Notes: a model not told the origin generated them from the sequence alone. 6,985 nt of DNA from Thermoplasmatota archaeon (GCA_030600725.1 JAUVLN010000110.1:1-6985); one strand, 5' to 3'; counted from the stretch's first letter, positions 1 through 6,879 are shown. Numbers and translations: made by a program.

Positions 1-272
1 TGGTCATAACCGGCAGGGAGCTGGGAAAACCGGTCTATTCGCTCTGCGGCACCGAGAAGTTCATCCCCTCGGAGTACAGGATGCCCTTCGACGAGACCAA
101 GGACCCCACGGAGCTGTACGATGGATCTACGAACTTGACCGTGAACAACTTCTACTTCGACAGGACGCCGCTCAAGTACCTATCAGGTGTGATCACCGAG
201 GAGGGGCTCACGGATATCATCAAGGTCAGCGACAGGTGCAAGAAGCTGAAAATGCACCCGGACCTCCTGTAA
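1..272 (+). CDS. eIF2B-family protein, C-terminal fragment (5' end outside window)
   Basis: An open frame enters from the left edge (first full codon at 3) and ends at a TAA at 270-272, followed at once by a second TAA at 273-275. The 89 visible residues match the C-terminal half of the Rossmann-like domain of the eIF2B alpha/beta/delta family: a strand ending in LCGTEKF (compare the family's CETYKF), then an acidic DETKDPTELYD segment, then NFYFDRTPLKYLSGVITEEG, which corresponds to the family's N-x-x-(F/Y)D-x-TP...(V/I)TE-x-G signature. Archaeal members are either aIF2B-like translation factors or ribose-1,5-bisphosphate isomerases of the AMP pathway. The residues that separate these lie mostly upstream of the window, so the function stays open. 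The ATG at 81 is internal and is not the start, because homology and an open frame continue upstream of it. The family call is fairly firm, the exact activity is not. Confidence 0.72.
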   Translation, partial: VITGRELGKPVYSLCGTEKFIPSEYRMPFDETKDPTELYDGSTNLTVNNFYFDRTPLKYLSGVITEEGLTDIIKVSDRCKKLKMHPDLL

Positions 273-282
273 TAACATATTT

Positions 283-307
283 GGCGGGGGGTTTCCTGCC
301 CCCCGCC
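283..307 (+). terminator. GC hairpin just after the eIF2B-family gene
   Basis: A perfect 9-bp stem (GGCGGGGGG at 283-291, CCCCCCGCC at 299-307) with a 7-nt loop (TTTCCTG) starts 10 bases after the stop codon. No T-run follows directly; the next oligo-T tracts are at 518-522, 535-539, 544-549 and 560-565. It could be a 3'-end stabilising hairpin with termination at those T-tracts, which is where archaeal RNA polymerase tends to release. Position and stem are seen directly, the role is inferred. Confidence 0.5.
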
Positions 308-342
308 GGGGTCTCAAAATCCTCTCTTCTCATCCCACTGCA

Positions 343-468
343 CCCGGGCGTACTCTGCCCGGGCCGGGGAAGGTCCACGACCCATCCGAGTCCCCACGTT
401 CGACCCGATCGTGGGATATGGACTGAAATGGGCGATATGGCGGCCCTCCGGACCGGAGGGCATCGCCC
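343..468. other. GC-rich structured intergenic block (three more hairpins), candidate ncRNA or 3' UTR
   Basis: Three further inverted repeats follow within 130 bases. (a) CCCGGGC 343-349 pairs with GCCCGGG 357-363, loop of 7. (b) CCCACG 393-398 pairs with CGTGGG 410-415, continued after a T-T mismatch by TCG/CGA and a 3-nt loop. (c) A long bulged hairpin has outer stem GGGCGAT 430-436 with ATCGCCC 462-468, a 6-nt left bulge, and inner stem GCCCTCCGG 443-451 with CCGGAGGGC 453-461. No frame here looks like a protein, and the block contrasts sharply with the AT-rich DNA at 500-657. It may be a small structured RNA, or the long 3' UTR of the eIF2B-family gene. No known RNA family was recognised. 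Confidence 0.4.
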
Positions 469-586
469 CTTTGAACTGCTCAGGAGACTGTTGCATTGAT
501 CTCATTTATCACCTCCGTTTTTCATACCATCTGGTTTTTCCTTCTTTTCAAGAGCCATCTTTTTTCCCAACAGATAGGATATGAAT

Positions 587-641
587 AGAAAGTTATATGA
601 GTATTTTCAGGCTTATAATGAATATATAATCAAATATATAG
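587..641 (+). promoter_or_regulatory. AT-rich promoter with tandem TATA-like boxes for the S2P-like gene
   Basis: Two copies of AATATATA lie at 621-628 and 633-640, 12 bp apart, with a third weaker box (TTATAT) at 593-598. If an archaeal TATA box acts about 25 bp before the start of transcription, RNA would begin near 650-665 and leave a leader of about 125 nt before the ATG at 787. The leader holds a modest inverted repeat (GGATC 658-662 with GATCC 671-675). The rest of 469-586 is T-rich and otherwise featureless. Confidence 0.45.
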
Positions 642-786
642 TTTAAAATCATAAATTGGATCCGCCATCCGATCCGGTTTTCACTTAGATTTCTAGAAAC
701 AGTTAAGAGCGGATAACAATATGCGAACATGGGGAGTCCCAAGCGTGTTTAAAGCGAACGGCTCCCAGATCCTAAGGGGGGTACAG

Positions 787-3504
787 ATGATATATCAACG
801 TGCTGCTTTGGGCTTTGTAATGTTTTTGATGGTCCTCGTTCTCACCTGTGGTTTTGCCGCTGGAGAGTATGGAACGATAGATAACACCCATTCCGACACG
901 CCACTTCTTGATGGATATGTCATACATATAGAAGCTGACGAAAGTGGGGACCTGATCTTCGTTGGATACTTTGGATACTCGGGATCCGACATGGGCAAAG
1001 GTTTCTCGATCATTGACAGAAGCGCCCCCTCCATCAGGCACTACAATACAACAACCACACCCCCCCTTGCGAACGACTATATGGTCCTGATGGAGTACGA
1101 CCAGGCCGACAGCAGGCTGATCCTCCTCACCATGGACCCGTACGAAACCACACTCTACCTGGAGATCCTGAACGTGGCGGACGACACCATCACGTCCACC
1201 CCTCTGGAGATATCCGACCCATACCTCAACGACATGGAGTACGATCCGATCACGGATGTGCTCTACATCGGCACCGATTACGGATTGTTCATAATAGACG
1301 TGGATACCGCTACGACCATCCGGAATTTCGATACGTCCAACGGCCTTATGGGGGATGAGGTGATTCGTGCCTGCATCGACCCCCAGGAGAGGGTACTCTG
1401 GATCCTGGTCGACGATTATTACTCCGGCCATATACAATCCGTCAACCTGGACGATCAGCAGCTCCTCGAGGAGAACTTCACCATCTTCGATTACGCCACG
1501 ACAGCCGGCTTCTCACCTTACGAGGTTGAGAGCTTCATATACGATCCGGCCACGAGGGAATTCTACGTCTCATTCGAAAGTCTCTATCGGGAGGATGACG
1601 GCCATACCTACTACCTGTCCTACTTCAGCAGGGACGACCCGTACGACTTCAAGGCCATCAACACGTCGATCTCGCTGGAGGGATACCCGTATATGGAGTA
1701 CGAAGGAGAGATGATACCTGGATCCTACATACTCAGCATGGCCACGGCCAGGGGCGGAGATTACATCCTGTTCACGATGGGGGATCTGGGGGTCGGCATC
1801 ATACACTGCTCCGACCACAGCTACAGGGCACCATTGTGGGATGGCTATGACCCCTACGGGGGCATCTCCCTGTGGACCTACTTCACCGGAGGGTTGGATA
1901 TCGCATACTGTCCGGATACGGATACAGCGTGGGCCGCCGGTATCAGCGGCATCCTATTCTTCGGTCCGGATGATATCATCACGGAGGGAGGAGGAGAAGA
2001 GGCGGAAAAGATAGAACCACAGAAGGTCGACATGGTCTCCTTGTACGCGATCGAGAAGGGCGAGGAGGAGGAGAGCCAGGATGTGGACAGCGATACCAGA
2101 CTTGGGCCACGAGATATGCTTCACGTATCCGCGTACGCCCCCTACATTACCGACACGCCCATCGACCACATGGAGCTGAAGATCATCAAGGAGCCCGGAG
2201 GCGAGGTCGTCTACGAGAAGAAGGAAGAGGGGAACTCGATAGATCACGAACAGGATGTGAAGGAGCTCCCCACTTCCAGGTCCACAGTCAAGGTCCTGGC
2301 CAAGGACGCTCAGGGGAATACCATCTACGAGGATGAGTCCACATTCTACGTGGACAACCCCGTCTCCAAACCGATAGTATCCACCGTGGTAGGTGCCGGG
2401 ATAGCCCTCACCGCAAGCCTCGGGGCAGGTATAGCCATATCAACACTTGGAGCAGGGGCATCGTCAGCTGCGGGAGGAGCAGCATCCTCTGCGGCCGCAG
2501 GCACGGCCTCATCCGCTTCATCATCAGCGGTAGGATCGTCCTTCTCGTGGAAGAACCTGCTCTTCGGTTTCGCCTCGGAATACGGCGAGGAAACCCTCAA
2601 GGAAAAAACGCCTCCAAAGGATCGGTTCCTCGACCTGAAGGGGTCGTTCATCACAAAGCGCGAGGTGGTCGCGATGCTGATCTCCGTGATCGTGCTGGTA
2701 GTTGGTTTCGGCTACGTTGAGATGATGTCCGCACTCGCCCCCAACAGGATGATCGAGGTGCTGGGCATACCGCTGTTCACACTGCCGAACTTCTCCCTTA
2801 CCTCCTTTTTCATGGTCGTGCCCGTGGTCTTCTTCACATCCGCCCTGATCATACTCGCCATTGAACTCGTTGAGGAGCTATCCGCAAAGATGATCGGGCT
2901 CTGGTCCGAGTTCAGGATCTGGCCCATCGGACTGATCACCCTCCTGATCTCCTCGATCTTCCTCATGCCGATAGGATACCCGGGCAAGGCCGTCCCGAAG
3001 GGAGAGGTAAGGATCACGAATCGGATGGAGGCGTTCATCTCCTCATGCGTACTGATGTCGATACTGGCGATGATGTTCCCGTTCGAGATAGCGTTCCTGA
3101 TCGGGGACAGCCTGAAAGCGGGGCTTCCGGCGGACCTACTCACCTCCTTCGGGATGATAGGTATCACCATGTGCGTGATGATGTTCGCCTACTCCGTGTT
3201 CCCCATCGTGCCAATGGACGGGAGGAAGCTCTGGAAGTTCAACAAGTTCTACCTCATAGTGATGCTCCTGTTCGGCATCACAACATTCGGGCTCTGGTCG
3301 TTCAGGCTCCTCCCGAACCCAATATTCTGGAAGGGAGACTACGTGATATACATCCCGACCTGGATACTTGCAGCTGTTTTCATGGGTATCAGCGCGCTTG
3401 CCATGGTCGGGCTGATAGGGCTTGTGATCCTCGGGTTCACCTTGAAGAACTGGGACGACCCCAAACCCAAGAAGAAGGTGAAAAAGAAAGAGATCGAGGA
3501 GTGA
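787..3504 (+). CDS. Secreted beta-propeller/Ig-like protein fused to a degenerate site-2-protease (M50-like) membrane domain
   Basis: About 905 residues from the ATG at 787. That start is chosen because a G-rich SD-like run (776-781) lies 5 nt upstream and the protein then opens with a classic signal peptide: MIYQR, a hydrophobic core, FAAG, with cleavage near residues 25-26. The frame also allows ATG 721 (927 residues), which would bury the signal. Residues 42-393 hold repeated beta-rich units such as VLYIGTDYGLFIID, like two-component-type propeller blades. An acidic linker (399-411) leads to an Ig-like region (414-522), then a hydrophobic Gly/Ala/Ser-rich stretch (529-581). Further membrane segments lie near 626-647, 671-695, 713-731, 749-773, 785-805, 821-838 and 852-886, then a Lys-rich tail. 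IELVE (692-696), GLWSEFRIWPIG (704-715) and FPIVPMDG (805-812) match the order of S2P motifs HExxH, G-x-W-x-EFR-x-WP-x-G and PxxPLDG. Both zinc-binding His are absent, while Glu693 and Asp811 remain. Proteolysis is therefore unlikely; sensing or binding of a membrane partner is inferred. Confidence 0.72.
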   Translation: MIYQRAALGFVMFLMVLVLTCGFAAGEYGTIDNTHSDTPLLDGYVIHIEADESGDLIFVGYFGYSGSDMGKGFSIIDRSAPSIRHYNTTTTPPLANDYMVLMEYDQADSRLILLTMDPYETTLYLEILNVADDTITSTPLEISDPYLNDMEYDPITDVLYIGTDYGLFIIDVDTATTIRNFDTSNGLMGDEVIRACIDPQERVLWILVDDYYSGHIQSVNLDDQQLLEENFTIFDYATTAGFSPYEVESFIYDPATREFYVSFESLYREDDGHTYYLSYFSRDDPYDFKAINTSISLEGYPYMEYEGEMIPGSYILSMATARGGDYILFTMGDLGVGIIHCSDHSYRAPLWDGYDPYGGISLWTYFTGGLDIAYCPDTDTAWAAGISGILFFGPDDIITEGGGEEAEKIEPQKVDMVSLYAIEKGEEEESQDVDSDTRLGPRDMLHVSAYAPYITDTPIDHMELKIIKEPGGEVVYEKKEEGNSIDHEQDVKELPTSRSTVKVLAKDAQGNTIYEDESTFYVDNPVSKPIVSTVVGAGIALTASLGAGIAISTLGAGASSAAGGAASSAAAGTASSASSSAVGSSFSWKNLLFGFASEYGEETLKEKTPPKDRFLDLKGSFITKREVVAMLISVIVLVVGFGYVEMMSALAPNRMIEVLGIPLFTLPNFSLTSFFMVVPVVFFTSALIILAIELVEELSAKMIGLWSEFRIWPIGLITLLISSIFLMPIGYPGKAVPKGEVRITNRMEAFISSCVLMSILAMMFPFEIAFLIGDSLKAGLPADLLTSFGMIGITMCVMMFAYSVFPIVPMDGRKLWKFNKFYLIVMLLFGITTFGLWSFRLLPNPIFWKGDYVIYIPTWILAAVFMGISALAMVGLIGLVILGFTLKNWDDPKPKKKVKKKEIEE

Positions 3505-4773
3505 TCACTTCCCTACCACCGAGTTCCTCAGGTAGAGCCGGTACTTGGATATCACCTGGGAGAGGTCCGCAATCCTCAGGGCGGACCTGTTTATCACGAA
3601 GAGGTTCTCCATTATCTCAACGTGGGCCCCTGATGAGAACAGGCCCTTGCCATCCTCGGTGCAGGCCGGCGCCATCCTCTCTATCTTCTGGGTCAGCTCA
3701 TTGAGGTAACCATCCTGAGGCGAACATCTCCCCTCTTTTTCGAACCTTCGGAGCCTGATCAGGTCCAGGTCGTCCCGGGCGCCACCCTCCTCAAGGGAGG
3801 ACATCATACGGGATACGGCAGGCGATATCGAACACCTCCAGAGTGAGATGAACTCCTCCCAAAGCGGGCCGTTCCCGTCCCCATCCTGTGCGGTGAACGC
3901 CTCCATCACGCTGCAGGCCGACCTGACCATGAACTCCAGCTCATCGTGGGACCTCTCCATCGATTGGACCATCAGGAAAAAACCCGCGGGCTCGATGCCG
4001 GGGATGTCCCAATGAGCGTTTATCGCCTGGGTGTAGAGGTCATCCATGGTCACCTCCCGTGTCTCTATGAAATACCTCAGGTCCTCCAACCCCCCCTTCA
4101 CATCCGAGTGCTTCGCATCGAATATCAGTTCCGGGAACTCCGAGAACGCCTCGAGGGACTCGGACAGGATCGCCCCCGCCCTCCTCATCAGCTGCTCGCC
4201 GGAATACCGGGGAAATATGAAGGTGCACCTGTAGAACCCTTTCTGGTTCGAGTAAGTATACCCCAGCTCCCTGGACAGGTATTCGAGATCGCCCCTCAGG
4301 CAGCGGTCCAGCTCCCTCTCCCCGGGCCTGTTGATATCCACGTGAACGTACCTGTCGGTGAGCGAGAGGGATATCAGCGACTCCCTGAGCTCCTCCGTGT
4401 TCGATCCAAGGCCCTCCTTCGACCCGACCCTGTTCGCCCGATACCACGGCAGGTCGTTGACATCGAGCGCCCTGCATACGTGGCTCTCCGTCTGCATCTC
4501 CTCATCACCGATATCGGCCCGGTAGACGACGAAGCTCCTGCGGTTGATGGGCTTGAATATGACGGCGTCCTTGTCCCATCCGAAGGTCCTTCTGTATATG
4601 ATAGGAATGTTCATGGTCGAATACTGGTCCCCCTTCAACGATATTAACCTCTCCTTGAGGGCCTCCCCTGTATTGGGCTTTACCGGCTGTTTTCCCCTTC
4701 TCTTCTTCAAGATGTCACCATCTGTTGAATGTTCGGGTCGGATATAACCCTTCTGATAAAAATTCTTAAACAT
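3505..4773 (-). CDS. AbrB-PhoU-like regulator (tentative)
   Basis: 422 residues, soluble, with no signal peptide or membrane segment. Residues about 43-90 resemble a SpoVT/AbrB swapped-hairpin DNA-binding unit: a strand, then NIPIIYRRTFGWDKDAVIF and SFVVY, in the layout of the family's (T/S)IPKxxRxxLGWxxGDxVxF. The usual lysine and GD are altered, so DNA binding may be weakened. The rest is largely helical. Residues 180-290 (RCTFIFPRYSGEQLMRRAG, later FLMVQSMERSHDELEFMVRS) and 300-415 (ending SALRIADLSQVI) look like two PhoU-type helical repeats, where family members carry 'ERIxDHxxxI' helices. Archaeal AbrB-PhoU proteins are generally annotated as phosphate-uptake regulators; no phosphate transporter is visible here, so the ligand is unknown. 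Start: the ATG at 4773 has no SD and sits only about 14 bp from its TATA box. A TTG at 4710 (codon 22) has a GGTGA (4719-4715) just upstream and would give 401 residues. The family call is moderate. Confidence 0.55.
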   Translation of the reverse strand: MFKNFYQKGYIRPEHSTDGDILKKRRGKQPVKPNTGEALKERLISLKGDQYSTMNIPIIYRRTFGWDKDAVIFKPINRRSFVVYRADIGDEEMQTESHVCRALDVNDLPWYRANRVGSKEGLGSNTEELRESLISLSLTDRYVHVDINRPGERELDRCLRGDLEYLSRELGYTYSNQKGFYRCTFIFPRYSGEQLMRRAGAILSESLEAFSEFPELIFDAKHSDVKGGLEDLRYFIETREVTMDDLYTQAINAHWDIPGIEPAGFFLMVQSMERSHDELEFMVRSACSVMEAFTAQDGDGNGPLWEEFISLWRCSISPAVSRMMSSLEEGGARDDLDLIRLRRFEKEGRCSPQDGYLNELTQKIERMAPACTEDGKGLFSSGAHVEIMENLFVINRSALRIADLSQVISKYRLYLRNSVVGK

Positions 4774-4781
4774 AATATGAT

Positions 4782-4790
4782 GGATATAAA
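4782..4790 (-). promoter_or_regulatory. TATA box of the AbrB-PhoU-like gene
   Basis: Read on the minus strand this is TTTATATCC within an A/T-rich context, 11-17 bp upstream of the annotated ATG at 4773. Typical archaeal spacing would put the transcription start near 4761-4763, inside the annotated ORF. That favours a downstream start such as the TTG at 4710. The same octamer, TTATATCC, occurs again on the minus strand at 4747-4740. Confidence 0.5.
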
Positions 4791-4794
4791 TATT

Positions 4795-4810
4795 ATTTTT
4801 AATTAAAAAT
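4795..4810. repeat. Perfect 16-bp AT palindrome at the centre of the divergent promoter
   Basis: ATTTTTAATTAAAAAT equals its own reverse complement. Its centre (4802.5) lies almost exactly midway between GGATATAA (4782-4789) and TTATATCC (4815-4822), which are themselves reverse complements centred on 4802. It could be an operator for a dimeric regulator, a bent-DNA element or a shared upstream activating site. The symmetry is seen directly; any regulator is inference. Confidence 0.6.
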
Positions 4811-4813
4811 CGC

Positions 4814-4822
4814 CTTATATCC
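4814..4822 (+). promoter_or_regulatory. TATA box of the SPFH gene
   Basis: CTTATATCC lies about 55 bp before the ATG at 4876. Typical spacing places the transcription start near 4842-4844, at the first base of the hairpin described next, leaving a leader of about 33 nt. It is the mirror image of the TATA box of the divergent gene. Confidence 0.5.
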
Positions 4823-4842
4823 CCTTCGGTAATATCACCTTA

Positions 4843-4858
4843 TGGGGTCATAACCCCA
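4843..4858 (+). promoter_or_regulatory. Inverted repeat TGGGGT-CATA-ACCCCA in the SPFH leader
   Basis: A perfect 6-bp stem with a 4-nt loop ends one base before the AGGGAGG SD region (ribosome binding core GGAGG at 4860-4864, 11 nt from the ATG). As RNA it would form a hairpin at the very 5' end of the predicted transcript. As DNA it could be an operator covering the transcription start. Either way it is well placed to tune SPFH expression. Confidence 0.45.
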
Positions 4859-4875
4859 GGGAGGAATGTTAGAAT

Positions 4876-6879
4876 ATGAACATAATAACGGCGATATTTT
4901 TATTCTCGGCCTTGGCAGCGTTGGCCACGTATCTTGTACTATGGCTGATGGGATTCAGGATCATCCCGAACGATCGATGTGCTTTAGTCGAGACCAGATG
5001 GTCATCAAGAGGATCGCTTACGGATCGGATCATCGCCCTCAATGGAGAGGCGGGATATCAGCCCAAGGTCCTGAGGGGTGGCATCCACTTCAGGTCCCCG
5101 ATCAAATACAGGGTCCACAAGATACCGTTGGTAACGGTCCCTCAAGGACAGATCGGCTACGTCTTCGCAAGAGATGGCGCGCCTCTCCAACCGAAACAGA
5201 CACTCGGAAAGGTGATACCCCAATCCAATGATTTTCAATCGGTCAGGGGTTTCCTGAAAGGAAATGGTCAGAGAGGGCCCCAAAGGGGGATCATAAGGGA
5301 GGGAACATATGCGCTCAACCTCGCTCAGTTCGTTGTGATCCTTATGGATGACATATACTACTATGCGATCGACAAGGGCGATAGTAAAACCTTCCGGAAA
5401 ATGGCCGATCTAATCAGGGGAAGAGATGGTTTCCGACCTCTTGTTATCCGCGGAAAGCACGACAACATGGGAATCGTCACCATCCATGATGGACCGGCGC
5501 TCTGTCCCGGTGAGATCATCGCACCCCTGGTTGGTGAGGATACACCCGATTCCGGCCTGAACCACAACAACTTTCAGGACCCCGAGAGGTTCCTGAAAGC
5601 CGGAGGCAGACGCGGAAGACAATATCAGGTCCTTGTTGACGGCACATATTTCCTGAATAGACTGTTCGCAACCGTGGAGATCGTGGGGAAGACCGTGGTC
5701 CCGGTGGGACATGTGGGAGTGGTTGTCTCATACGTCGGTGGAAAAGGCTGGGATGCCTCCGGTAAGGACTACAAACATGGGGAGCTTGTCGAGGTCGGCC
5801 ACAAGGGCGTCTGGAAGGATGCATTGATGCCGGGCAAATACGCATTCAACATCTATGCGGGAAAGGTCATCCAGGTCCCGACCACCAACATCGTCCTCAA
5901 GTGGAAGAAGAACGAGATCGGGAACCACAAGTTCGATGAGAACCTGAGCGCCGTGGACCTCATAACAAAGGATGCCTTCGAGCCGGAGCTTCCGCTTTCC
6001 GTGGTCATACACATCGACTACAGGAAGGCGCCCCTTGTCATCCAGAGGTTCGGTGATGTCAAGAAGCTGGTCGATCAGACCCTCGACCCCATGGTTGCCG
6101 CATATTTCAAGAACATCGGCCAGACCAAGACGGTGATCGAGCTGATCCAGAAGAGGAACGAGATACAGACAATAGCCTCCACCGACATGAAGAAGAAGTT
6201 CCTCCACTACGACCTGGAGCTGGAGGAGGTGCTTATAGGCACTCCTGCGTCCTCGGGCAGCGATGAGAGGATAGAGAGGATCCTCTTCCAGCTGAGGGAG
6301 CGCCAGATCGCACAGGAGCAGATCAGGACCTACGAGAAGCAGGAGATGGCTGCCGTCAAGGAGAGGGAGCTCAACGAGGCAAGGGCGAAAGCCAAACAGC
6401 AGGAGGCCCTCACCGAATCCGAGGTAAGCATCGATATCCAGAAGAACTTTGGTAGGGCGGAATTCGAGAGGTCGCTGCAGGAGGCGTCAAAGATCAAGGC
6501 TCTAGCAAGCGCAAACGCAGAGAAGGTGACCAGGCTCGGGATCGCGAAGGCCATCTCCGTGGAGGAGCAGGTTGCCGCCTATGGTGGGCCGAAGTATCAG
6601 GTCGTCCAGCAGACAATGGATCGTTTCTCCGAGGCCGTGGAAAAAGCAAAGATCGACATCGTTCCAAAGATGGTCATGGGGGGCGAGAACGGAGGAGGGG
6701 GAAGATCCGCCTTCGAGGCCCTTCTTGCCGTAATGCTGTCGGAGAAAATGGATGTGGATCTGGATCCGAAAAGAGCGCCCTCGAACAGGGCAAAACAGGT
6801 AAAAGAGGAGATATTGAAAGGTATCGAGAGGGGACAGGTCGGTCCAACCGGTACCAGAAAAAAGGGCTCCCCGGCCTGA
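4876..6879 (+). CDS. Flotillin-like SPFH/band 7 domain membrane protein
   Basis: 667 residues. A single N-terminal membrane helix (about 2-24) anchors a long beta-rich region and then the SPFH core (about 276-450), seen in VPVGHVGVVVSYVGG, LPLSVVIHIDYRKAPLVI, the amphipathic KKLVDQTLDPMVAAYFKN helix and KKKFLHYDLELEEVLIGTP. A charged Ala/Glu-rich coiled coil follows (about 462-555, ERQIAQEQIRTYEKQE), then a short Gly-rich hinge (603-609) and a C-terminal helix with AFEALLAVMLSEK. This order and length fit the YqiK/flotillin-like SPFH proteins, which assemble into large membrane-bound rings or scaffolds and often work with membrane proteases or lipid microdomains. Before the SPFH core there is a duplicated unit (residues 118-155 and 231-269). 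The ATG is supported by GGAGG at 4860-4864 and by the membrane helix starting directly after it. The gene diverges from the AbrB-PhoU-like gene across 102 bp. The family call is firm, the partners are unknown. Confidence 0.85.
   Translation: MNIITAIFLFSALAALATYLVLWLMGFRIIPNDRCALVETRWSSRGSLTDRIIALNGEAGYQPKVLRGGIHFRSPIKYRVHKIPLVTVPQGQIGYVFARDGAPLQPKQTLGKVIPQSNDFQSVRGFLKGNGQRGPQRGIIREGTYALNLAQFVVILMDDIYYYAIDKGDSKTFRKMADLIRGRDGFRPLVIRGKHDNMGIVTIHDGPALCPGEIIAPLVGEDTPDSGLNHNNFQDPERFLKAGGRRGRQYQVLVDGTYFLNRLFATVEIVGKTVVPVGHVGVVVSYVGGKGWDASGKDYKHGELVEVGHKGVWKDALMPGKYAFNIYAGKVIQVPTTNIVLKWKKNEIGNHKFDENLSAVDLITKDAFEPELPLSVVIHIDYRKAPLVIQRFGDVKKLVDQTLDPMVAAYFKNIGQTKTVIELIQKRNEIQTIASTDMKKKFLHYDLELEEVLIGTPASSGSDERIERILFQLRERQIAQEQIRTYEKQEMAAVKERELNEARAKAKQQEALTESEVSIDIQKNFGRAEFERSLQEASKIKALASANAEKVTRLGIAKAISVEEQVAAYGGPKYQVVQQTMDRFSEAVEKAKIDIVPKMVMGGENGGGGRSAFEALLAVMLSEKMDVDLDPKRAPSNRAKQVKEEILKGIERGQVGPTGTRKKGSPA

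Noticed and set aside
393..415. GTTCGA resembling a tRNA T-loop
   Set aside because: The flanking bases do not form a T-arm of 5 bp around a 7-nt loop, and no acceptor or anticodon arm is present; the hairpin pairs differently.
236..499. Open frame on the + strand over the end of the eIF2B-family gene and the hairpin block (and its minus-strand counterpart 314-505)
   Set aside because: The product is Pro/Gly/Arg-rich low-complexity translation of GC hairpins with no recognisable fold, and it overlaps a supported gene.
832..852. Possible lipobox around Cys21 of the propeller protein
   Set aside because: Thr precedes the Cys where Gly or Ala is expected, and an ordinary cleavage site (FAAG) follows at once.
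772..1437. 221-residue minus-strand frame inside the propeller gene
   Set aside because: It is antisense to a gene with a clear signal peptide and domain structure, and its product is His/Val/Gly-rich without any motif.
3946..4647. 233-residue + strand frame opposite the AbrB-PhoU-like gene
   Set aside because: It is an antisense shadow of the GC-rich third positions of the real gene, with no SD and no family-like motifs.
5728..6207. 159-residue minus-strand frame inside the SPFH gene
   Set aside because: It lies antisense to the conserved SPFH core, and its Leu/Asp/Val-rich composition is what that core gives in reverse.
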